From Pseudomonas sp. Gutcm_11s (lineage in GTDB: Bacteria; Pseudomonadota; Gammaproteobacteria; Pseudomonadales; Pseudomonadaceae), in contig NZ_JAQSUW010000016.1 of the NCBI RefSeq assembly GCF_028649395.1, positions 62,001-126,000 on the forward strand: a stretch of 64,000 nt of DNA, written 5' to 3'. Below the pieces are notes generated by a model that ran no database searches, had not been told where the DNA came from, and worked only from the letters and a program-made list of their open reading frames with translations. Below, in pieces: positions 34,621 through 44,201 of this stretch (within the stretch, counting starts at the first letter, position 1; every line of letters starts with the position of its first letter). The position numbers and the translations under genes were made by a program.

Positions 34621-36066
34621 ATGCTACGCAGACTCTCTCTGGCGCTCGCAGTAGCTGCTGCCACCTCTGGAATGGCCTGGGCGGAAGACGCTCCCCTGGC
34701 GACCAAGACCGATCTGGTCACCGTCTATAACGAGGCGGTGAAGAACAACGCCGATCTGGCTGCCGCGCGCGCCAACTACGCGGCGATCAGCGAAGTGGTG
34801 CCGCAGGCCCGCGCGGGTCTGCTGCCGAACCTGACCGCTGGTGCCGACAGCATGCACACCGACACCAAGGTGGACACCAACGTCAGCGACGTGGACGCCA
34901 CGCGCAGCGGCCTGTCCTACCGCGCCAACCTGAGTCAGCCGCTGTTCCGCGCCGACCGCTGGTTCCAGTTCCAGGCGGCCAAGGCCACCGACCAGCAGTA
35001 CGCCCTGCAGCTCTCCGCGACCGAGCAGAACCTGATCCTGCAGAGCGCCGAGACCTACTTCGCCGTGCTCCGTGCCCAGGACACCCTGGCTTCGACCAAG
35101 GCCGAGGAAGCGGCGTTCAAACGTCAGCTGGACCAGGCCAACGAGCGTTTCGACGTGGGCCTGTCGGACAAGACCGACGTGCTCGAAGCCCAGGCCGGCT
35201 ACGACACCGCCCGTGCCAACCGCATCCTCGCCCAACGCGCCGTGGATGACTCCTTCCAGGCGCTGGTGACCCTGACCAACCACGACTACGCCTCGATCGA
35301 GGGCATCCTGCACACCCTGCCGGTGCTGGTGCCGACGCCGAACGATGCCAAGGCCTGGGTCGACACCGCCGCCCAGCAGAACCTCAATCTGCAGGCCAGC
35401 AACTACGCGGTCGACGCTGCCGAAGAGACCCTGCGTCAGCGCAAGGCCGGCCATGCGCCGACCCTGGACGCCGTCGCCCAGTACCAGAAGGGTGACAACG
35501 ACAGCCTCGGCTTCTCCAACCCGACCGGCACCGGCCTGCGCTACAACGATGAGGCCGAGCAGACCAGTATCGGTTTGCAGCTGAACATCCCGATCTACAG
35601 CGGTGGCCTGACCAGCTCCCAGGTGCGCGAGGCCTACCAGCGCGTCAACCAAAGCGAGCAGGAGCGCGAGAGTCTGCGCCGGCAGGTCGTCGAGAACACC
35701 CGCAACCTGCACCGCGCGGTGAACACCGACGTGGAGACCGTGCAGGCCCGTCGCCAGTCGATCATCTCCAACCAGAGCGCCCTGGAAGCCACCGAGATCG
35801 GCTACCAGGTCGGTACCCGCAACATCGTCGACGTGCTCGATGCCCAGCGTCAGCTGTACAGCTCGGTGCGCAACTACAACGATGCCCGCTACGACTACAT
35901 CCTCAACAACCTGCGCCTGAAGCAGGCTGCCGGCACCCTGGCGCCGACTGATCTGGAAGCCCTGTCCGGCTTCCTCAAGCCGGACTACAACCCGGACAAG
36001 GACTTCCTGCCGCCAGACCTGGCCAAGGCAGCGGAAGCCCAGCTCAAGGGCAACTCCGACTACTGA
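34621..36066 (+). CDS. tolC: TolC-family outer-membrane channel protein
   Basis: A 481-residue outer-membrane efflux protein. A signal peptide (about 21 residues) precedes two TolC repeats: LVTVYNEAVKNNADLAAARA, RANLSQPLFRADRWFQF, then GLQLNIPIYSGGLTSSQVRE and YQVGTRNIVDVLDAQRQLY. It would form the trimeric exit duct for a type I secretion or tripartite efflux system; no partner pump is in the window. The place next to thiC matches the OpmH-type TolC in the P. aeruginosa order I recall. An intrinsic terminator follows 17 bases after the stop. Confidence 0.93.
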   Translation: MLRRLSLALAVAAATSGMAWAEDAPLATKTDLVTVYNEAVKNNADLAAARANYAAISEVVPQARAGLLPNLTAGADSMHTDTKVDTNVSDVDATRSGLSYRANLSQPLFRADRWFQFQAAKATDQQYALQLSATEQNLILQSAETYFAVLRAQDTLASTKAEEAAFKRQLDQANERFDVGLSDKTDVLEAQAGYDTARANRILAQRAVDDSFQALVTLTNHDYASIEGILHTLPVLVPTPNDAKAWVDTAAQQNLNLQASNYAVDAAEETLRQRKAGHAPTLDAVAQYQKGDNDSLGFSNPTGTGLRYNDEAEQTSIGLQLNIPIYSGGLTSSQVREAYQRVNQSEQERESLRRQVVENTRNLHRAVNTDVETVQARRQSIISNQSALEATEIGYQVGTRNIVDVLDAQRQLYSSVRNYNDARYDYILNNLRLKQAAGTLAPTDLEALSGFLKPDYNPDKDFLPPDLAKAAEAQLKGNSDY

Positions 36067-36082
36067 GTCAGTGCGATGATCG

Positions 36083-36110
36083 AAGCCCCGCCCAGTGCGG
36101 GGCTTTTTTA
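36083..36110 (+). terminator. Intrinsic terminator after tolC
   Basis: AAGCCCCG (36083-36090), loop CCCAGTG, CGGGGCTT (36098-36105), then a run of T. A clear rho-independent terminator. Confidence 0.9.
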
Positions 36111-36141
36111 TGCGCGCTTTTGGCCTATACCTTGCTTTGGT

Positions 36142-36168
36142 TACAGCTTTTGTAAGTGCGGCCGATGC
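36142..36168 (+). promoter_or_regulatory. Candidate FliA (sigma-28) promoter for the second chemoreceptor
   Basis: TACA (36142-36145), 15 bases, then GCCGATGC (36161-36168) resembles the flagellar sigma consensus TAAA-N15-GCCGATAA. It lies about 38 bases before the GTG start of a chemoreceptor, the kind of gene FliA drives. Matches are imperfect in both boxes. Confidence 0.35.
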
Positions 36169-36205
36169 GCTGTCATCGGGTCGCCTGACCGGAAGGAGTT
36201 TCGCA

Positions 36206-38140
36206 GTGTCCGTTCTGTTTTCTCTATTGCGCAGCCGCTTGCTGCGCCCAGTCTTCATCGCTCTCGGCCTAGCCATGCTGGCGCAGGTCGGTATCGCCGT
36301 CTGGCTGACGCGCGCGACCGTCGATAACCTGGTCAACGACCTGACCCAGCGCCTGGGCGGCGAGAGCCAGCGCCTGGCCAGTGAGCTGGGCAGCGCCGAG
36401 GATGAGATGCGCGCCGGGCTGGCCACGCTCTCCACCAATACCCGCGAGCGCCTTTCCGGCGGTCTCTCCACTCAGCTCAAGGATGAACAGGCGCAACTGC
36501 GCAAGGTGCTGGAGGAGAACCTCAAGCAGTCCGGCAACTCCATCGCGCAGATGCTTGCCGGCGTGGCGCCCAAGGCGATCTGGGACAACGACGCTCCGGC
36601 GCTGACCGCCCTGACCCGCATCGTCCAGCGTGACCCTGCGGTGCTCTTCGCCGTGTTCTACGACGCCCAGGGCCAGCGCCTGACGCGCAACTTCAACCGC
36701 AGCAGCCCGCGGGTGCGCGAGCTGGTGGCGGCCGGGCAGGGCGACGGTGCGCTGGCCAAGCTGGTCGACGCTGCCTCGCGTGACCCCAAGGTGCACATGG
36801 TCGAGGTCGACATCAATCCGATGGGGGCGTCCATCGGCAAGGTTCAGCTGGGCATGTCGCTGGACGGCGTCGAGCAGGAGCTGACCGCGCTGGATGCCCG
36901 CTTCGCCACCCTGGTGGGCAACGCCGGCGAATTGGTCGATAAGAGCCTTTCCGGCGCCGCCCAAGACAGCACTCAGGCCCTGCAGCAACGCCTGCAGCTG
37001 GCCGAGCAGGCGACCAACGACATGGCACGCAACGGCAGCGAGACAGTGCAGCAGGCTGCCGATAGCCTGCGCTGGCGCATTGCGACTGGCCTGCTGGTGG
37101 TCGGTCTGTTGACCCTGGCCGCCGTGGCTCTGGTACTCGGCTGGCGTGTGCTCAGTCGCCTGCAGCTGCTGATCGGCGCGCTCAAGGACCTGGCGGCCGG
37201 CGAGGGCGACCTGACTCGCCGTGTGCAGCTGGACAGCAACGACGAAGTCGGCGAGATGGCTGATGCGGTCAATCAGTTCATCGCCAAGCTGCAACCCATC
37301 GTGCGCGAAGCAGGTGAGGTGGCGCAGCGTACCGGCGAAGAGATTCGCAGCCTGGCCCAGCGCAGTGCGGCGGCCGAGGCCGCGGCCGGTCGCCAGCGCG
37401 ACGAGGTGGCCGGCAGCCTGCAGGCGCTAGAAGATATGGCCGCTGCGGCGCAGCACGAGAGCCAGGCCATGCACGATGCGCAGCAACGCGTCGTGGCGAT
37501 CCGCCAGGCGGCGCACGAGAACGCGGCCATCGCCGATAAGGTCGGGCGCCTGATCGAGGCGCTGGTGGCGCGGGTAGAGAACGGTTCTGCGGTGATCGAG
37601 AAGCTGGCCCAGCAGAGCGAGCAGATCGAAGTGGTGCTGACGGTGATCCAGTCCATCGCCGAGCAGACCAATCTGTTGGCGCTGAACGCGGCCATCGAGG
37701 CGGCGCGCGCTGGCGAGAGCGGGCGTGGTTTCGCCGTGGTGGCCGATGAGGTGCGTGCGCTGGCGAGCAAGACCCAGCAATCCACCGGCGATATCCAGGC
37801 GCATATCACGGCTCTGCAGCAGGGCGCGCGTGAGGCGGTGGCGGTGATCGGTCAGGCCGGCGGTCAGGCTGCCGAAGGCTTGCAGGCGCTGCGTGACAGC
37901 GCGCGGCTGCAGCAGTCGGTGCAGGCTTCGGTGGACGAGGTGCACGGTGCTATCGACAGTGCCACGCGCTCGGCGACCGAGCAGGCCGCAGGTGCCGCAG
38001 CCGTGCGTGGCCGGGTCGAGGTGATCCACAGCGAGGCCCAGCGTGCGGCGCAGGCGGTGAGCGAGACGGCGGCCAGCGGCAGGCTGGTGGACGGGCTGGT
38101 GGCTCAGCTGCGTGCGAGCTTCGCCCAGTTCAAGGTCTGA
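36206..38140 (+). CDS. Methyl-accepting chemotaxis protein, classical topology
   Basis: A 644-residue chemoreceptor. TM1 is at about 12-36 ([20 protein letters not shown]), a periplasmic sensor at 37-290, TM2 near 292-315 ([19 protein letters not shown]), then HAMP ([20 protein letters not shown]) and the signalling tip [20 protein letters not shown]. Ligand unknown. I chose GTG 36206 because GGAAGGAG lies 7 bases upstream and the first TM then falls at the usual place; the frame extends to 36095 through the tolC terminator, which is unlikely to be coding. A strong shared terminator follows. Confidence 0.9.
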   Translation: MSVLFSLLRSRLLRPVFIALGLAMLAQVGIAVWLTRATVDNLVNDLTQRLGGESQRLASELGSAEDEMRAGLATLSTNTRERLSGGLSTQLKDEQAQLRKVLEENLKQSGNSIAQMLAGVAPKAIWDNDAPALTALTRIVQRDPAVLFAVFYDAQGQRLTRNFNRSSPRVRELVAAGQGDGALAKLVDAASRDPKVHMVEVDINPMGASIGKVQLGMSLDGVEQELTALDARFATLVGNAGELVDKSLSGAAQDSTQALQQRLQLAEQATNDMARNGSETVQQAADSLRWRIATGLLVVGLLTLAAVALVLGWRVLSRLQLLIGALKDLAAGEGDLTRRVQLDSNDEVGEMADAVNQFIAKLQPIVREAGEVAQRTGEEIRSLAQRSAAAEAAAGRQRDEVAGSLQALEDMAAAAQHESQAMHDAQQRVVAIRQAAHENAAIADKVGRLIEALVARVENGSAVIEKLAQQSEQIEVVLTVIQSIAEQTNLLALNAAIEAARAGESGRGFAVVADEVRALASKTQQSTGDIQAHITALQQGAREAVAVIGQAGGQAAEGLQALRDSARLQQSVQASVDEVHGAIDSATRSATEQAAGAAAVRGRVEVIHSEAQRAAQAVSETAASGRLVDGLVAQLRASFAQFKV

Positions 38141-38201
38141 TGATCTGCGGCGGGAGCGGCCTGGCCGTTCCCGTCGAGAGACTTTTCAGAGGTCAGAAAC
38201 G

Positions 38202-38230
38202 AAAAAACCGAGCCAGAGGCTCGGTTTTTT
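38202..38230. terminator. Bidirectional terminator between chemoreceptor and tRNA-Leu
   Basis: A perfect 13-bp stem (AAAAAACCGAGCC, loop AGA, GGCTCGGTTTTTT) with A- and T-runs built into the arms, so it works in both directions: for the chemoreceptor on the plus strand and for the tRNA on the minus strand, whose 3' end is 10 bases away. Confidence 0.93.
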
Positions 38231-38239
38231 CTTGAAGAG

Positions 38240-38326
38240 TGGTGCCCAGGAGAAGACTCGAACTTCCACGGTGTTGCCACCGCTAGGACCTGAACCTAGT
38301 GCGTCTACCAATTCCGCCACCTGGGC
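38240..38326 (-). tRNA. tRNA-Leu (anticodon CAG)
   Basis: On the minus strand an 87-base class II tRNA: acceptor GCCCAGG pairing with CCTGGGC, encoded CCA end, D-loop AATTGGTAGACGC, anticodon arm CTAGG-TTCAGGT-CCTAG (anticodon CAG), a long variable arm GCGGTGGCAACACCGT, and T-arm with GTTCGAGTC. All leucine-tRNA features are present. Confidence 0.97.
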
Positions 38327-38390
38327 ACTGAAAGCTATGATTGCTCAGTTGCTTCCGTGTTACAACGTCTCAGCAACGTTGTGGCGGCGA

Positions 38391-38419
38391 ACTATACGGA
38401 CGAGGTTTTTGCTTGTAAA
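38391..38419 (-). promoter_or_regulatory. Sigma-70 promoter of tRNA-Leu
   Basis: On the minus strand TTTACA (38419-38414), 17-base spacer, TATAGT (38396-38391), followed by a GC-rich discriminator, as is usual for stringently controlled stable-RNA genes. The tRNA 5' end is 65 bases downstream. The rest of 38420-38522 holds only the leader of rnr, where TATATA (38495-38500) is -10-like. Confidence 0.7.
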
Positions 38420-38522
38420 CCCCTGATGTCGAAAAAATTATTCTGCTGACCCTGGGTGCCGTTTCGCGCTTCAATACACACATGGCAAGCCATCTATATA
38501 TGCGCAAAGGTAATTTCACTTA

Positions 38523-41051
38523 ATGGCCGATTGGCAATCCCTCGATCCCGAGGCCGCCCGTGAGGCGGAAAAATACGACAACCCCATTCCCAGCCGCGAG
38601 CTGATTCTGCAGCACCTGTCCGAGCGCGGTTCGCCCGCTGCCCGCGAGGAGCTGGTGGAGGAGTTCGGTCTGACTACCGACGAGCAGCTCGAAGCGCTGC
38701 GTCGCCGCCTGCGCGCCATGGAGCGCGACGGCCAGCTCATCTACACCCGCCGTGGCACCTACGCGCCTGTGGACAAGCTCGATCTGATCCGCGGGCGCAT
38801 CAGCGGTCACCGTGACGGCTTCGGCTTCATGGTGCCGGACGATGGCAGCGATGATCTGTTCCTCAGTCCCGCGCAGATGCGCCTGGTGTTCGATGGCGAC
38901 CGCGCACTGGCGCGGGTTTCCGGGCTCGATCGTCGCGGCCGCCGCGAAGGCGCCATCGTCGAAGTGATCGCGCGTGCCCACGAGACCATCGTCGGTCGCT
39001 ACTTCGAGGAGGCCGGCATCGGCTTCGTCGAGGCCGACAATCCGAAGATCCAGCAGGAAGTGCTGGTTACTCCGGGCCGTACTGGCGGTGCCAAGATCGG
39101 CCAGTTCGTCGAGATCAAGATCACCCACTGGCCCACTTCGCGCTTCCAGCCGCAGGGCGACATCGTCGAGGTGATCGGCAACTACATGGCGCCGGGCATG
39201 GAGATCGACGTGGCTCTGCGCAGCTACGACATCCCGCATGTCTGGCCCGATGCTGTCACCAAGGAGGCGCGCAAGCTCAAGCCTCAGGTGGAGGAGCGGG
39301 ACAAGGAGAACCGCGTCGACCTGCGTCACCTGCCGTTCGTCACCATCGATGGTGAAGACGCCCGTGACTTCGACGACGCCGTTTACTGCGAGAAGAACAG
39401 CAGCCGCTGGAAGCTGTTCTCCGGTGGCTGGAAGCTCTACGTCGCCATCGCCGACGTGTCGCACTACGTCAAGGTCGGCTCGGCGCTGGATGAGGAGGCG
39501 CAGAGGCGCGGCAACTCGGTGTACTTCCCCGAGCGCGTGGTGCCCATGCTGCCGGAAGAGCTGTCCAACGGCCTGTGCTCGCTGAATCCGCACGTCGATC
39601 GTCTGGCCATGGTCTGCGAAATGAGCATGTCCAAGTCCGGCGAGCTGGTCGATTACCAGTTCTACGAGGCGGTCATCCACTCCCATGCGCGCCTGACCTA
39701 CAACAAGGTCAGCTACATGCTGGAGCAGCCCAAGAGCAGCGAAGGCAAGGCTCTGCGCGAGGAATACAAGGAAGTCCTGCCGCACCTCAAGCAGCTCTAC
39801 TCGCTGTATCAGGTGCTGCTGGCCGCCCGCCACGAGCGCGGTGCCATCGACTTCGAGACCCAGGAGACGCGCATCGTCTTCGGTAGCGGGCGCAAGATTG
39901 CCGAGATCCGCCCGACCCAGCGCAACGATGCGCACAAGCTGATCGAGGAATGCATGCTGGCGGCCAACGTGGCCACCGCGCGTTTCATGCTGGATCACTC
40001 GATGCCGTCGCTGTACCGCGTGCACGACGGTCCGCCGCCTGAGCGGGTGGAGAAGCTCAAGGCCTTCCTCGGCGAGTTGGGCCTGGCCCTGCACAAGGGC
40101 AAGCAAGGCCCGGTGCCGAAGGACTACCAGAAGCTGCTGGCCAGCATCCAGGGGCGTCCGGACTTCCACCTGATTCAGACAGTGATGCTGCGCTCGCTGA
40201 GTCAGGCGGTGTACAGCGCCGACAACAACGGCCACTTCGGTCTGAACTACGAGGCCTACACCCACTTCACCTCGCCGATCCGTCGTTATCCGGACCTGCT
40301 GGTGCATCGCGCCATTCGTAGCGTGATCCGCTCCAAGCGCGAGACCAAGCATGTGCAGCGTGCTGGTGCGGCGAGCATGCCCAAGGCGCGCATCTATCCG
40401 TACGACGAGGCGGCGCTGGAGAAGCTGGGCGAGCAGTGCTCGATGACCGAGCGCCGCGCCGACGAGGCGACGCGCGACGTGGTCAACTGGCTCAAGTGCG
40501 AGTTCATGCAGGATCGCGTCGGCGAGACCTTCGAGGGCGTGATCACTGCGGCCACCGGCTTCGGCATCTTCGTAGAGCTGAAAGACATCTATGTCGAGGG
40601 CCTGGTCCACGTGACCGCGCTGCCGGGCGACTACTACCACTTCGACCCTGTGCACCATCGCCTGTCCGGCGAGCGCAGCGGACGCAGCTTCCGCCTGGGC
40701 GACAGCGTGGAAGTGAAGGTTATGCGCGTCGATCTGGACGAGCGCAAGATCGAGTTCGAACTGAGCGAAGGCAAGGCCGACAAGGCGCCGGCTGGTCGCG
40801 GTCGTGCCGGTGCTGACGGGCGCAAGAAGACTGCGCCCAAGTCTGCCGGCTTCGGCAATACCGACGTGCAGAAGAGCCGTGAGGTGAAGAAGGCGCTGCT
40901 CGATGACGCCAAGAAGGGCGGCGGCAAGGCTCCGGCGAGCAGGGGTGGTGCGGCCAAGAAGCCTTCCACTCATCGCAAGGGCGCGCCCAAGCCAGCTGGT
41001 GCTGCGCCTGCGGCCGGCAAGCCAAGCAGCAAGCGTAAGGCGAAACGATGA
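38523..41051 (+). CDS. rnr: Ribonuclease R
   Basis: An 842-residue 3'-5' exoribonuclease of the RNB family. The N-terminal winged-helix region (SRELILQHLSERGSPAAREE) is followed by cold-shock domains, the RNB catalytic centre TIDGEDARDFDDAVYC with its Asp cluster, NGHFGLNYEAYTHFTSPIRR, an S1 domain (FEGVITAATGFGIFVEL) and a Lys/Ala-rich tail of about 85 residues. It degrades structured RNA and takes part in rRNA and tRNA quality control. It overlaps rlmB by 4 bases, the usual arrangement. Confidence 0.97.
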   Translation: MADWQSLDPEAAREAEKYDNPIPSRELILQHLSERGSPAAREELVEEFGLTTDEQLEALRRRLRAMERDGQLIYTRRGTYAPVDKLDLIRGRISGHRDGFGFMVPDDGSDDLFLSPAQMRLVFDGDRALARVSGLDRRGRREGAIVEVIARAHETIVGRYFEEAGIGFVEADNPKIQQEVLVTPGRTGGAKIGQFVEIKITHWPTSRFQPQGDIVEVIGNYMAPGMEIDVALRSYDIPHVWPDAVTKEARKLKPQVEERDKENRVDLRHLPFVTIDGEDARDFDDAVYCEKNSSRWKLFSGGWKLYVAIADVSHYVKVGSALDEEAQRRGNSVYFPERVVPMLPEELSNGLCSLNPHVDRLAMVCEMSMSKSGELVDYQFYEAVIHSHARLTYNKVSYMLEQPKSSEGKALREEYKEVLPHLKQLYSLYQVLLAARHERGAIDFETQETRIVFGSGRKIAEIRPTQRNDAHKLIEECMLAANVATARFMLDHSMPSLYRVHDGPPPERVEKLKAFLGELGLALHKGKQGPVPKDYQKLLASIQGRPDFHLIQTVMLRSLSQAVYSADNNGHFGLNYEAYTHFTSPIRRYPDLLVHRAIRSVIRSKRETKHVQRAGAASMPKARIYPYDEAALEKLGEQCSMTERRADEATRDVVNWLKCEFMQDRVGETFEGVITAATGFGIFVELKDIYVEGLVHVTALPGDYYHFDPVHHRLSGERSGRSFRLGDSVEVKVMRVDLDERKIEFELSEGKADKAPAGRGRAGADGRKKTAPKSAGFGNTDVQKSREVKKALLDDAKKGGGKAPASRGGAAKKPSTHRKGAPKPAGAAPAAGKPSSKRKAKR

Positions 41052-41803
41052 GCCAGCTGGAAAAGGTCTACGGCGTACACGCCGTCGAGGCGCTGCTGCG
41101 TCATCACCCCAAGCGGGTGAAGCAGCTGTGGCTGGCCGAGAGCCGGCAGGACCCGCGAGTGCAGGCTCTGCTCGAGCTGGCCGGGCAGAACCGTGTTCCG
41201 GTCGGCCACAAGGATCGCCAGGAGCTGGACGAGTGGGCCGAGGGCGTGCACCAGGGCGTGGTTGCCGAGGTCAGCCCGAGCCAGGTGTGGGGCGAGAACA
41301 TGCTCGACGAGCTGCTCGAGCGTAGCGAAGGTCCGGCCCTGCTGCTGGTGCTGGATGGCGTGACCGACCCGCACAACCTCGGCGCCTGCCTGCGCACCGC
41401 CGACGCCGCTGGCGCCCAGGCGGTGATCGTGCCCAAGGACAAGTCCGCCACCCTCAACGCCACCGTGCGCAAGGTGGCTTGCGGCGCCGCAGAGGTGATT
41501 CCGCTGGTGGCGGTGACCAACCTGGCGCGCACCCTGGAAAAGCTGCAGAAGAAGGGCCTGTGGGTCGTCGGTACCGCCGGCGAGGTCGACCAGGAGCTGT
41601 ACCAGCTGGATATGACCGGCCCGACGGTGCTGGTCATGGGCGCCGAGGGCAAGGGCATGCGCCGCCTGACCCGCGAGCACTGCGACTACCTGGTGAAGCT
41701 GCCCATGGGCGGCAGCGTCAGCAGTCTCAACGTCTCGGTCGCCACCGGTGTCTGCCTGTTCGAGGCGGTGCGCCAGCGCCGTGCTGCTCAGGCCAAGGTC
41801 TGA
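41048..41803 (+). CDS. rlmB: 23S rRNA (guanosine-2251-2'-O)-methyltransferase
   Basis: A 251-residue SPOUT methyltransferase. An N-terminal L30e-like substrate-binding domain (KVYGVHAVEALLRHHPKRVK) precedes the trefoil-knot catalytic domain with NLGACLRTADAAGAQAVIVP, VMGAEGKGMRRLT and GSVSSLNVSVATGVCLFE. It methylates the ribose of G2251 in the peptidyl-transferase region. Co-transcribed with rnr. Confidence 0.96.
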   Translation: MSQLEKVYGVHAVEALLRHHPKRVKQLWLAESRQDPRVQALLELAGQNRVPVGHKDRQELDEWAEGVHQGVVAEVSPSQVWGENMLDELLERSEGPALLLVLDGVTDPHNLGACLRTADAAGAQAVIVPKDKSATLNATVRKVACGAAEVIPLVAVTNLARTLEKLQKKGLWVVGTAGEVDQELYQLDMTGPTVLVMGAEGKGMRRLTREHCDYLVKLPMGGSVSSLNVSVATGVCLFEAVRQRRAAQAKV

Positions 41804-41831
41804 CGGCTGCTCAAATAATCGCCAATTCGCC

Positions 41832-41860
41832 TTGCGTGCGGTAGGGGGCTTCTCTAGAAT
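41832..41860 (+). promoter_or_regulatory. Sigma-70 promoter of the rpsF operon
   Basis: TTGCGT (41832-41837), a 17-base spacer and TAGAAT (41855-41860) with a GC-rich discriminator, 120 bases before rpsF. The leader (41870-41979) is long enough for the S6:S18 feedback element known in other bacteria, but I could not identify that fold by eye. Confidence 0.7.
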
Positions 41861-41979
41861 GTCGCCCCTTGCCGTGACGGCAGGCGTTTGCGCGCCTTCG
41901 CCTCGGCAAGTTCAAACGAGTCATTCACTCCTTGCCTGACCACCTTCTGTTGGCAGGCTACAACCCGTAAGGAGCATTC

Positions 41980-42393
41980 ATGCGTCATTACGAAATCATC
42001 TTCCTGGTTCACCCGGACCAGAGCGAGCAAGTCGGCGGCATGGTCGAGCGTTACACCAAGCTGATCGAAGAAGACGGCGGCAAAATCCACCGTCTGGAAG
42101 ACTGGGGTCGTCGCCAGCTGGCCTACGCCATCAACAATGTTCACAAGGCTCACTACGTGATGCTGAACGTTGAGTGCAGCGGCAAAGCCCTGGCCGAGCT
42201 GGAAGACAACTTCCGCTACAACGACGCCGTGATCCGTAACCTTGTCATCCGTCGCGACGAAGCCGTTACCGGTCAGTCCGAGATGCTCAAGGCCGAAGAA
42301 AACCGCAGCGAGCGCCGTGAGCGCCGTGAGCGCGTTGAAACCGAATCCGCCGAAGGCGAAGACGGTGACAACAGCGACAACGCTGACGAGTAA
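41980..42393 (+). CDS. rpsF: 30S ribosomal protein S6
   Basis: A 137-residue protein starting [18 protein letters not shown], typical of S6, with [15 protein letters not shown] in the core. The C-terminus is a charged tail of alternating Arg/Glu repeats ending in Glu/Asp-rich residues; S6 tails are the target of RimK polyglutamylation in E. coli and Pseudomonas. The ribosome-binding site AAGGAG is well placed. Confidence 0.98.
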   Translation: MRHYEIIFLVHPDQSEQVGGMVERYTKLIEEDGGKIHRLEDWGRRQLAYAINNVHKAHYVMLNVECSGKALAELEDNFRYNDAVIRNLVIRRDEAVTGQSEMLKAEENRSERRERRERVETESAEGEDGDNSDNADE

Positions 42394-42421
42394 TCCACGG
42401 ATCTATTGAGGAGCCACATTC

Positions 42422-42652
42422 ATGGCACGTTTCTTCCGTCGTCGTAAATTCTGCCGTTTCACCGCTGAAGGCGTGAAAGAGATCGACTTCAAAGATCTCA
42501 ACACCCTGAAAGCCTACGTATCCGAAACCGGCAAGATCGTTCCTAGCCGTATCACCGGTACCAAGGCCAAGTACCAGCGTCAGCTGGCCGTCGCTATCAA
42601 GCGCGCCCGCTACCTGGCCCTGCTGCCCTACACCGACAGCCACGGCCGTTGA
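42422..42652 (+). CDS. rpsR: 30S ribosomal protein S18
   Basis: A 76-residue basic protein ([20 protein letters not shown] ... [14 protein letters not shown]), the normal length and sequence for S18, which pairs with S6 in the 30S platform. It follows rpsF by 28 bases. Confidence 0.98.
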   Translation: MARFFRRRKFCRFTAEGVKEIDFKDLNTLKAYVSETGKIVPSRITGTKAKYQRQLAVAIKRARYLALLPYTDSHGR

Positions 42653-42689
42653 TAGCAGACCGTCGATTTCGTAGTAAGGGATAAAACGC

Positions 42690-43583
42690 ATGCGCGCCTT
42701 GGCTGATTTCATCATGCGCGGCCGCGTGCAGGCCACCCTGGTGGTGGTTGGTTCGGCGGCAGTGCCGCTGTTGTTCTGGTTGAGTGCCGCCGCAAGTTGC
42801 CTAGTGCTGCTGCGGCGGGGGCCGAGAGATGCCGTTGGCATCCTCGCCTGGGCGATGCTACCGGCCGTGGTCTGGTGGCATTTCGGTGAGCCGCGCACCT
42901 TGCTGGTGCTGCTCGGTTCGCTGGGGCTGGCGTTGTTATTGCGCGCCGGTCACTCCTGGGTGAGGGTAGTGCTGGCCAGCATTCCTCTTGGTCTGGTGTT
43001 TGGCGTGATTCTGGGTGCGGTGTTCCGTGAACCCATCACAGCAATGGCGGGTGAGCTGTACAAGCTGATGCCGCAAATGCTCGATGGGGTCTACCAGCAG
43101 ATGTCGGTAGAAGAGCGGACCCGCCTGGAGGCGCTGATCGCCCCGGTGCTCACCGGATTGATGGCTGCGTTGCTGCAGATCGTCAGCCTGCTCTGCCTGA
43201 TGCTCGGGCGGTATTGGCAGGCGGCGCTGTACAACCCCGGCGGCTTCGGGCTCGAGTTTCGTGCCCTGCGTCTGCCCGCACCGCTGGCCTTCGGGCTGTT
43301 GGCGGTCATGCTCCTGGCGCCCAATCTGGGCCTGGAGCTGGCCATGCTGACGCCGCTGTGCAGTGTGCCCCTGGCGTTTGCCGGTGTGGCCCTGTTGCAT
43401 GGTCTGGCCGCGGCGGGGCGCCTGGCGCGCTTCTGGCTGGTGGGGCTGTATGTGTCGCTGCTGCTGTTTATGCAGCTGATTTATCCGTTACTGGTGGCTG
43501 CGGCCGCCATCGACAGTCTGATTGATTTTCGCGGTCGCCAAGCGCGCAACAACGGCGCCGGCCCCGCGAACGGTGAAGGTTAA
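42690..43583 (+). CDS. Polytopic membrane protein inside the ribosomal-protein operon (DUF2232-like)
   Basis: A 297-residue protein with about eight hydrophobic helices (ATLVVVGSAAVPLLFWLSAA, TLLVLLGSLGLALLLRA, LVFGVILGAVF, ALLQIVSLLCLMLG, LAFGLLAVMLLAP) and a lumenal-type loop LMPQMLDGVYQQMSVEERTR. It resembles DUF2232/YybS-like proteins; no activity is known. It sits between rpsR and rplI, 37 and 21 bases from them, a place where other gamma-proteobacteria carry priB or nothing, and the order is shared with P. aeruginosa (recalled). Confidence 0.75.
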   Translation: MRALADFIMRGRVQATLVVVGSAAVPLLFWLSAAASCLVLLRRGPRDAVGILAWAMLPAVVWWHFGEPRTLLVLLGSLGLALLLRAGHSWVRVVLASIPLGLVFGVILGAVFREPITAMAGELYKLMPQMLDGVYQQMSVEERTRLEALIAPVLTGLMAALLQIVSLLCLMLGRYWQAALYNPGGFGLEFRALRLPAPLAFGLLAVMLLAPNLGLELAMLTPLCSVPLAFAGVALLHGLAAAGRLARFWLVGLYVSLLLFMQLIYPLLVAAAAIDSLIDFRGRQARNNGAGPANGEG

Positions 43584-43604
43584 AAGTTAAGAGGTAAGAC
43601 CCAA

Positions 43605-44051
43605 ATGGAAGTTATCCTGCTGGAAAAAATCGCCAACCTGGGCAACCTGGGCGACAAGGTGAACGTCAAGGCCGGTTACGGCCGTAACTACCTGCTGCCG
43701 CAAGGCAAGGCCACCGCCGCTACCGCCGAGAACGTCGCTGCGTTCGAAGCTCGTCGCGCTGAGCTGGAAAAAGCTGCTGCCGAGAAGAAGGCTTCCGCCG
43801 AATCTCGCGCTGCTCAGCTGGCCGAGCTGGAAGTCACCATCACTGCCGTGGCCGGTGACGAAGGCAAGCTGTTCGGTTCCATCGGTACCCACGACATCGC
43901 CGAAGCCCTGACCGCCTCTGGCGTGGAAGTGTCCAAGGCCGAAGTGCGTCTGCCGAACGGCACCATCCGCCAGGTCGGCGAATTCGACGTTGCGGTGCAC
44001 CTGCACACCGACGTAGAAGCCACCGTCAAGGTGATCGTGGTAGCTGCCTAA
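43605..44051 (+). CDS. rplI: 50S ribosomal protein L9
   Basis: A 148-residue protein starting [20 protein letters not shown], with [11 protein letters not shown], a long connecting helix and the C-terminal rRNA-binding domain. Length is standard for L9. Confidence 0.98.
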   Translation: MEVILLEKIANLGNLGDKVNVKAGYGRNYLLPQGKATAATAENVAAFEARRAELEKAAAEKKASAESRAAQLAELEVTITAVAGDEGKLFGSIGTHDIAEALTASGVEVSKAEVRLPNGTIRQVGEFDVAVHLHTDVEATVKVIVVAA

Positions 44052-44201
44052 GGCATGCGACCTGCGGGCTTGCACGAAGGTGCGGGCCTGCCGACAATCG
44101 GGCACTCATCGCTTTGCGGTGCGTGCCCGTTGTTTTTTCTAGAGCCTTTTGCAAAGCAGGCCTTTGCCAAAGCCTCTGCGTTTTCCGGAATCACAGGTGC
44201 C

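Noticed and set aside
38520..40973. 817-codon open frame opposite rnr
   Set aside because: Antisense shadow of RNase R with no recognisable domain.
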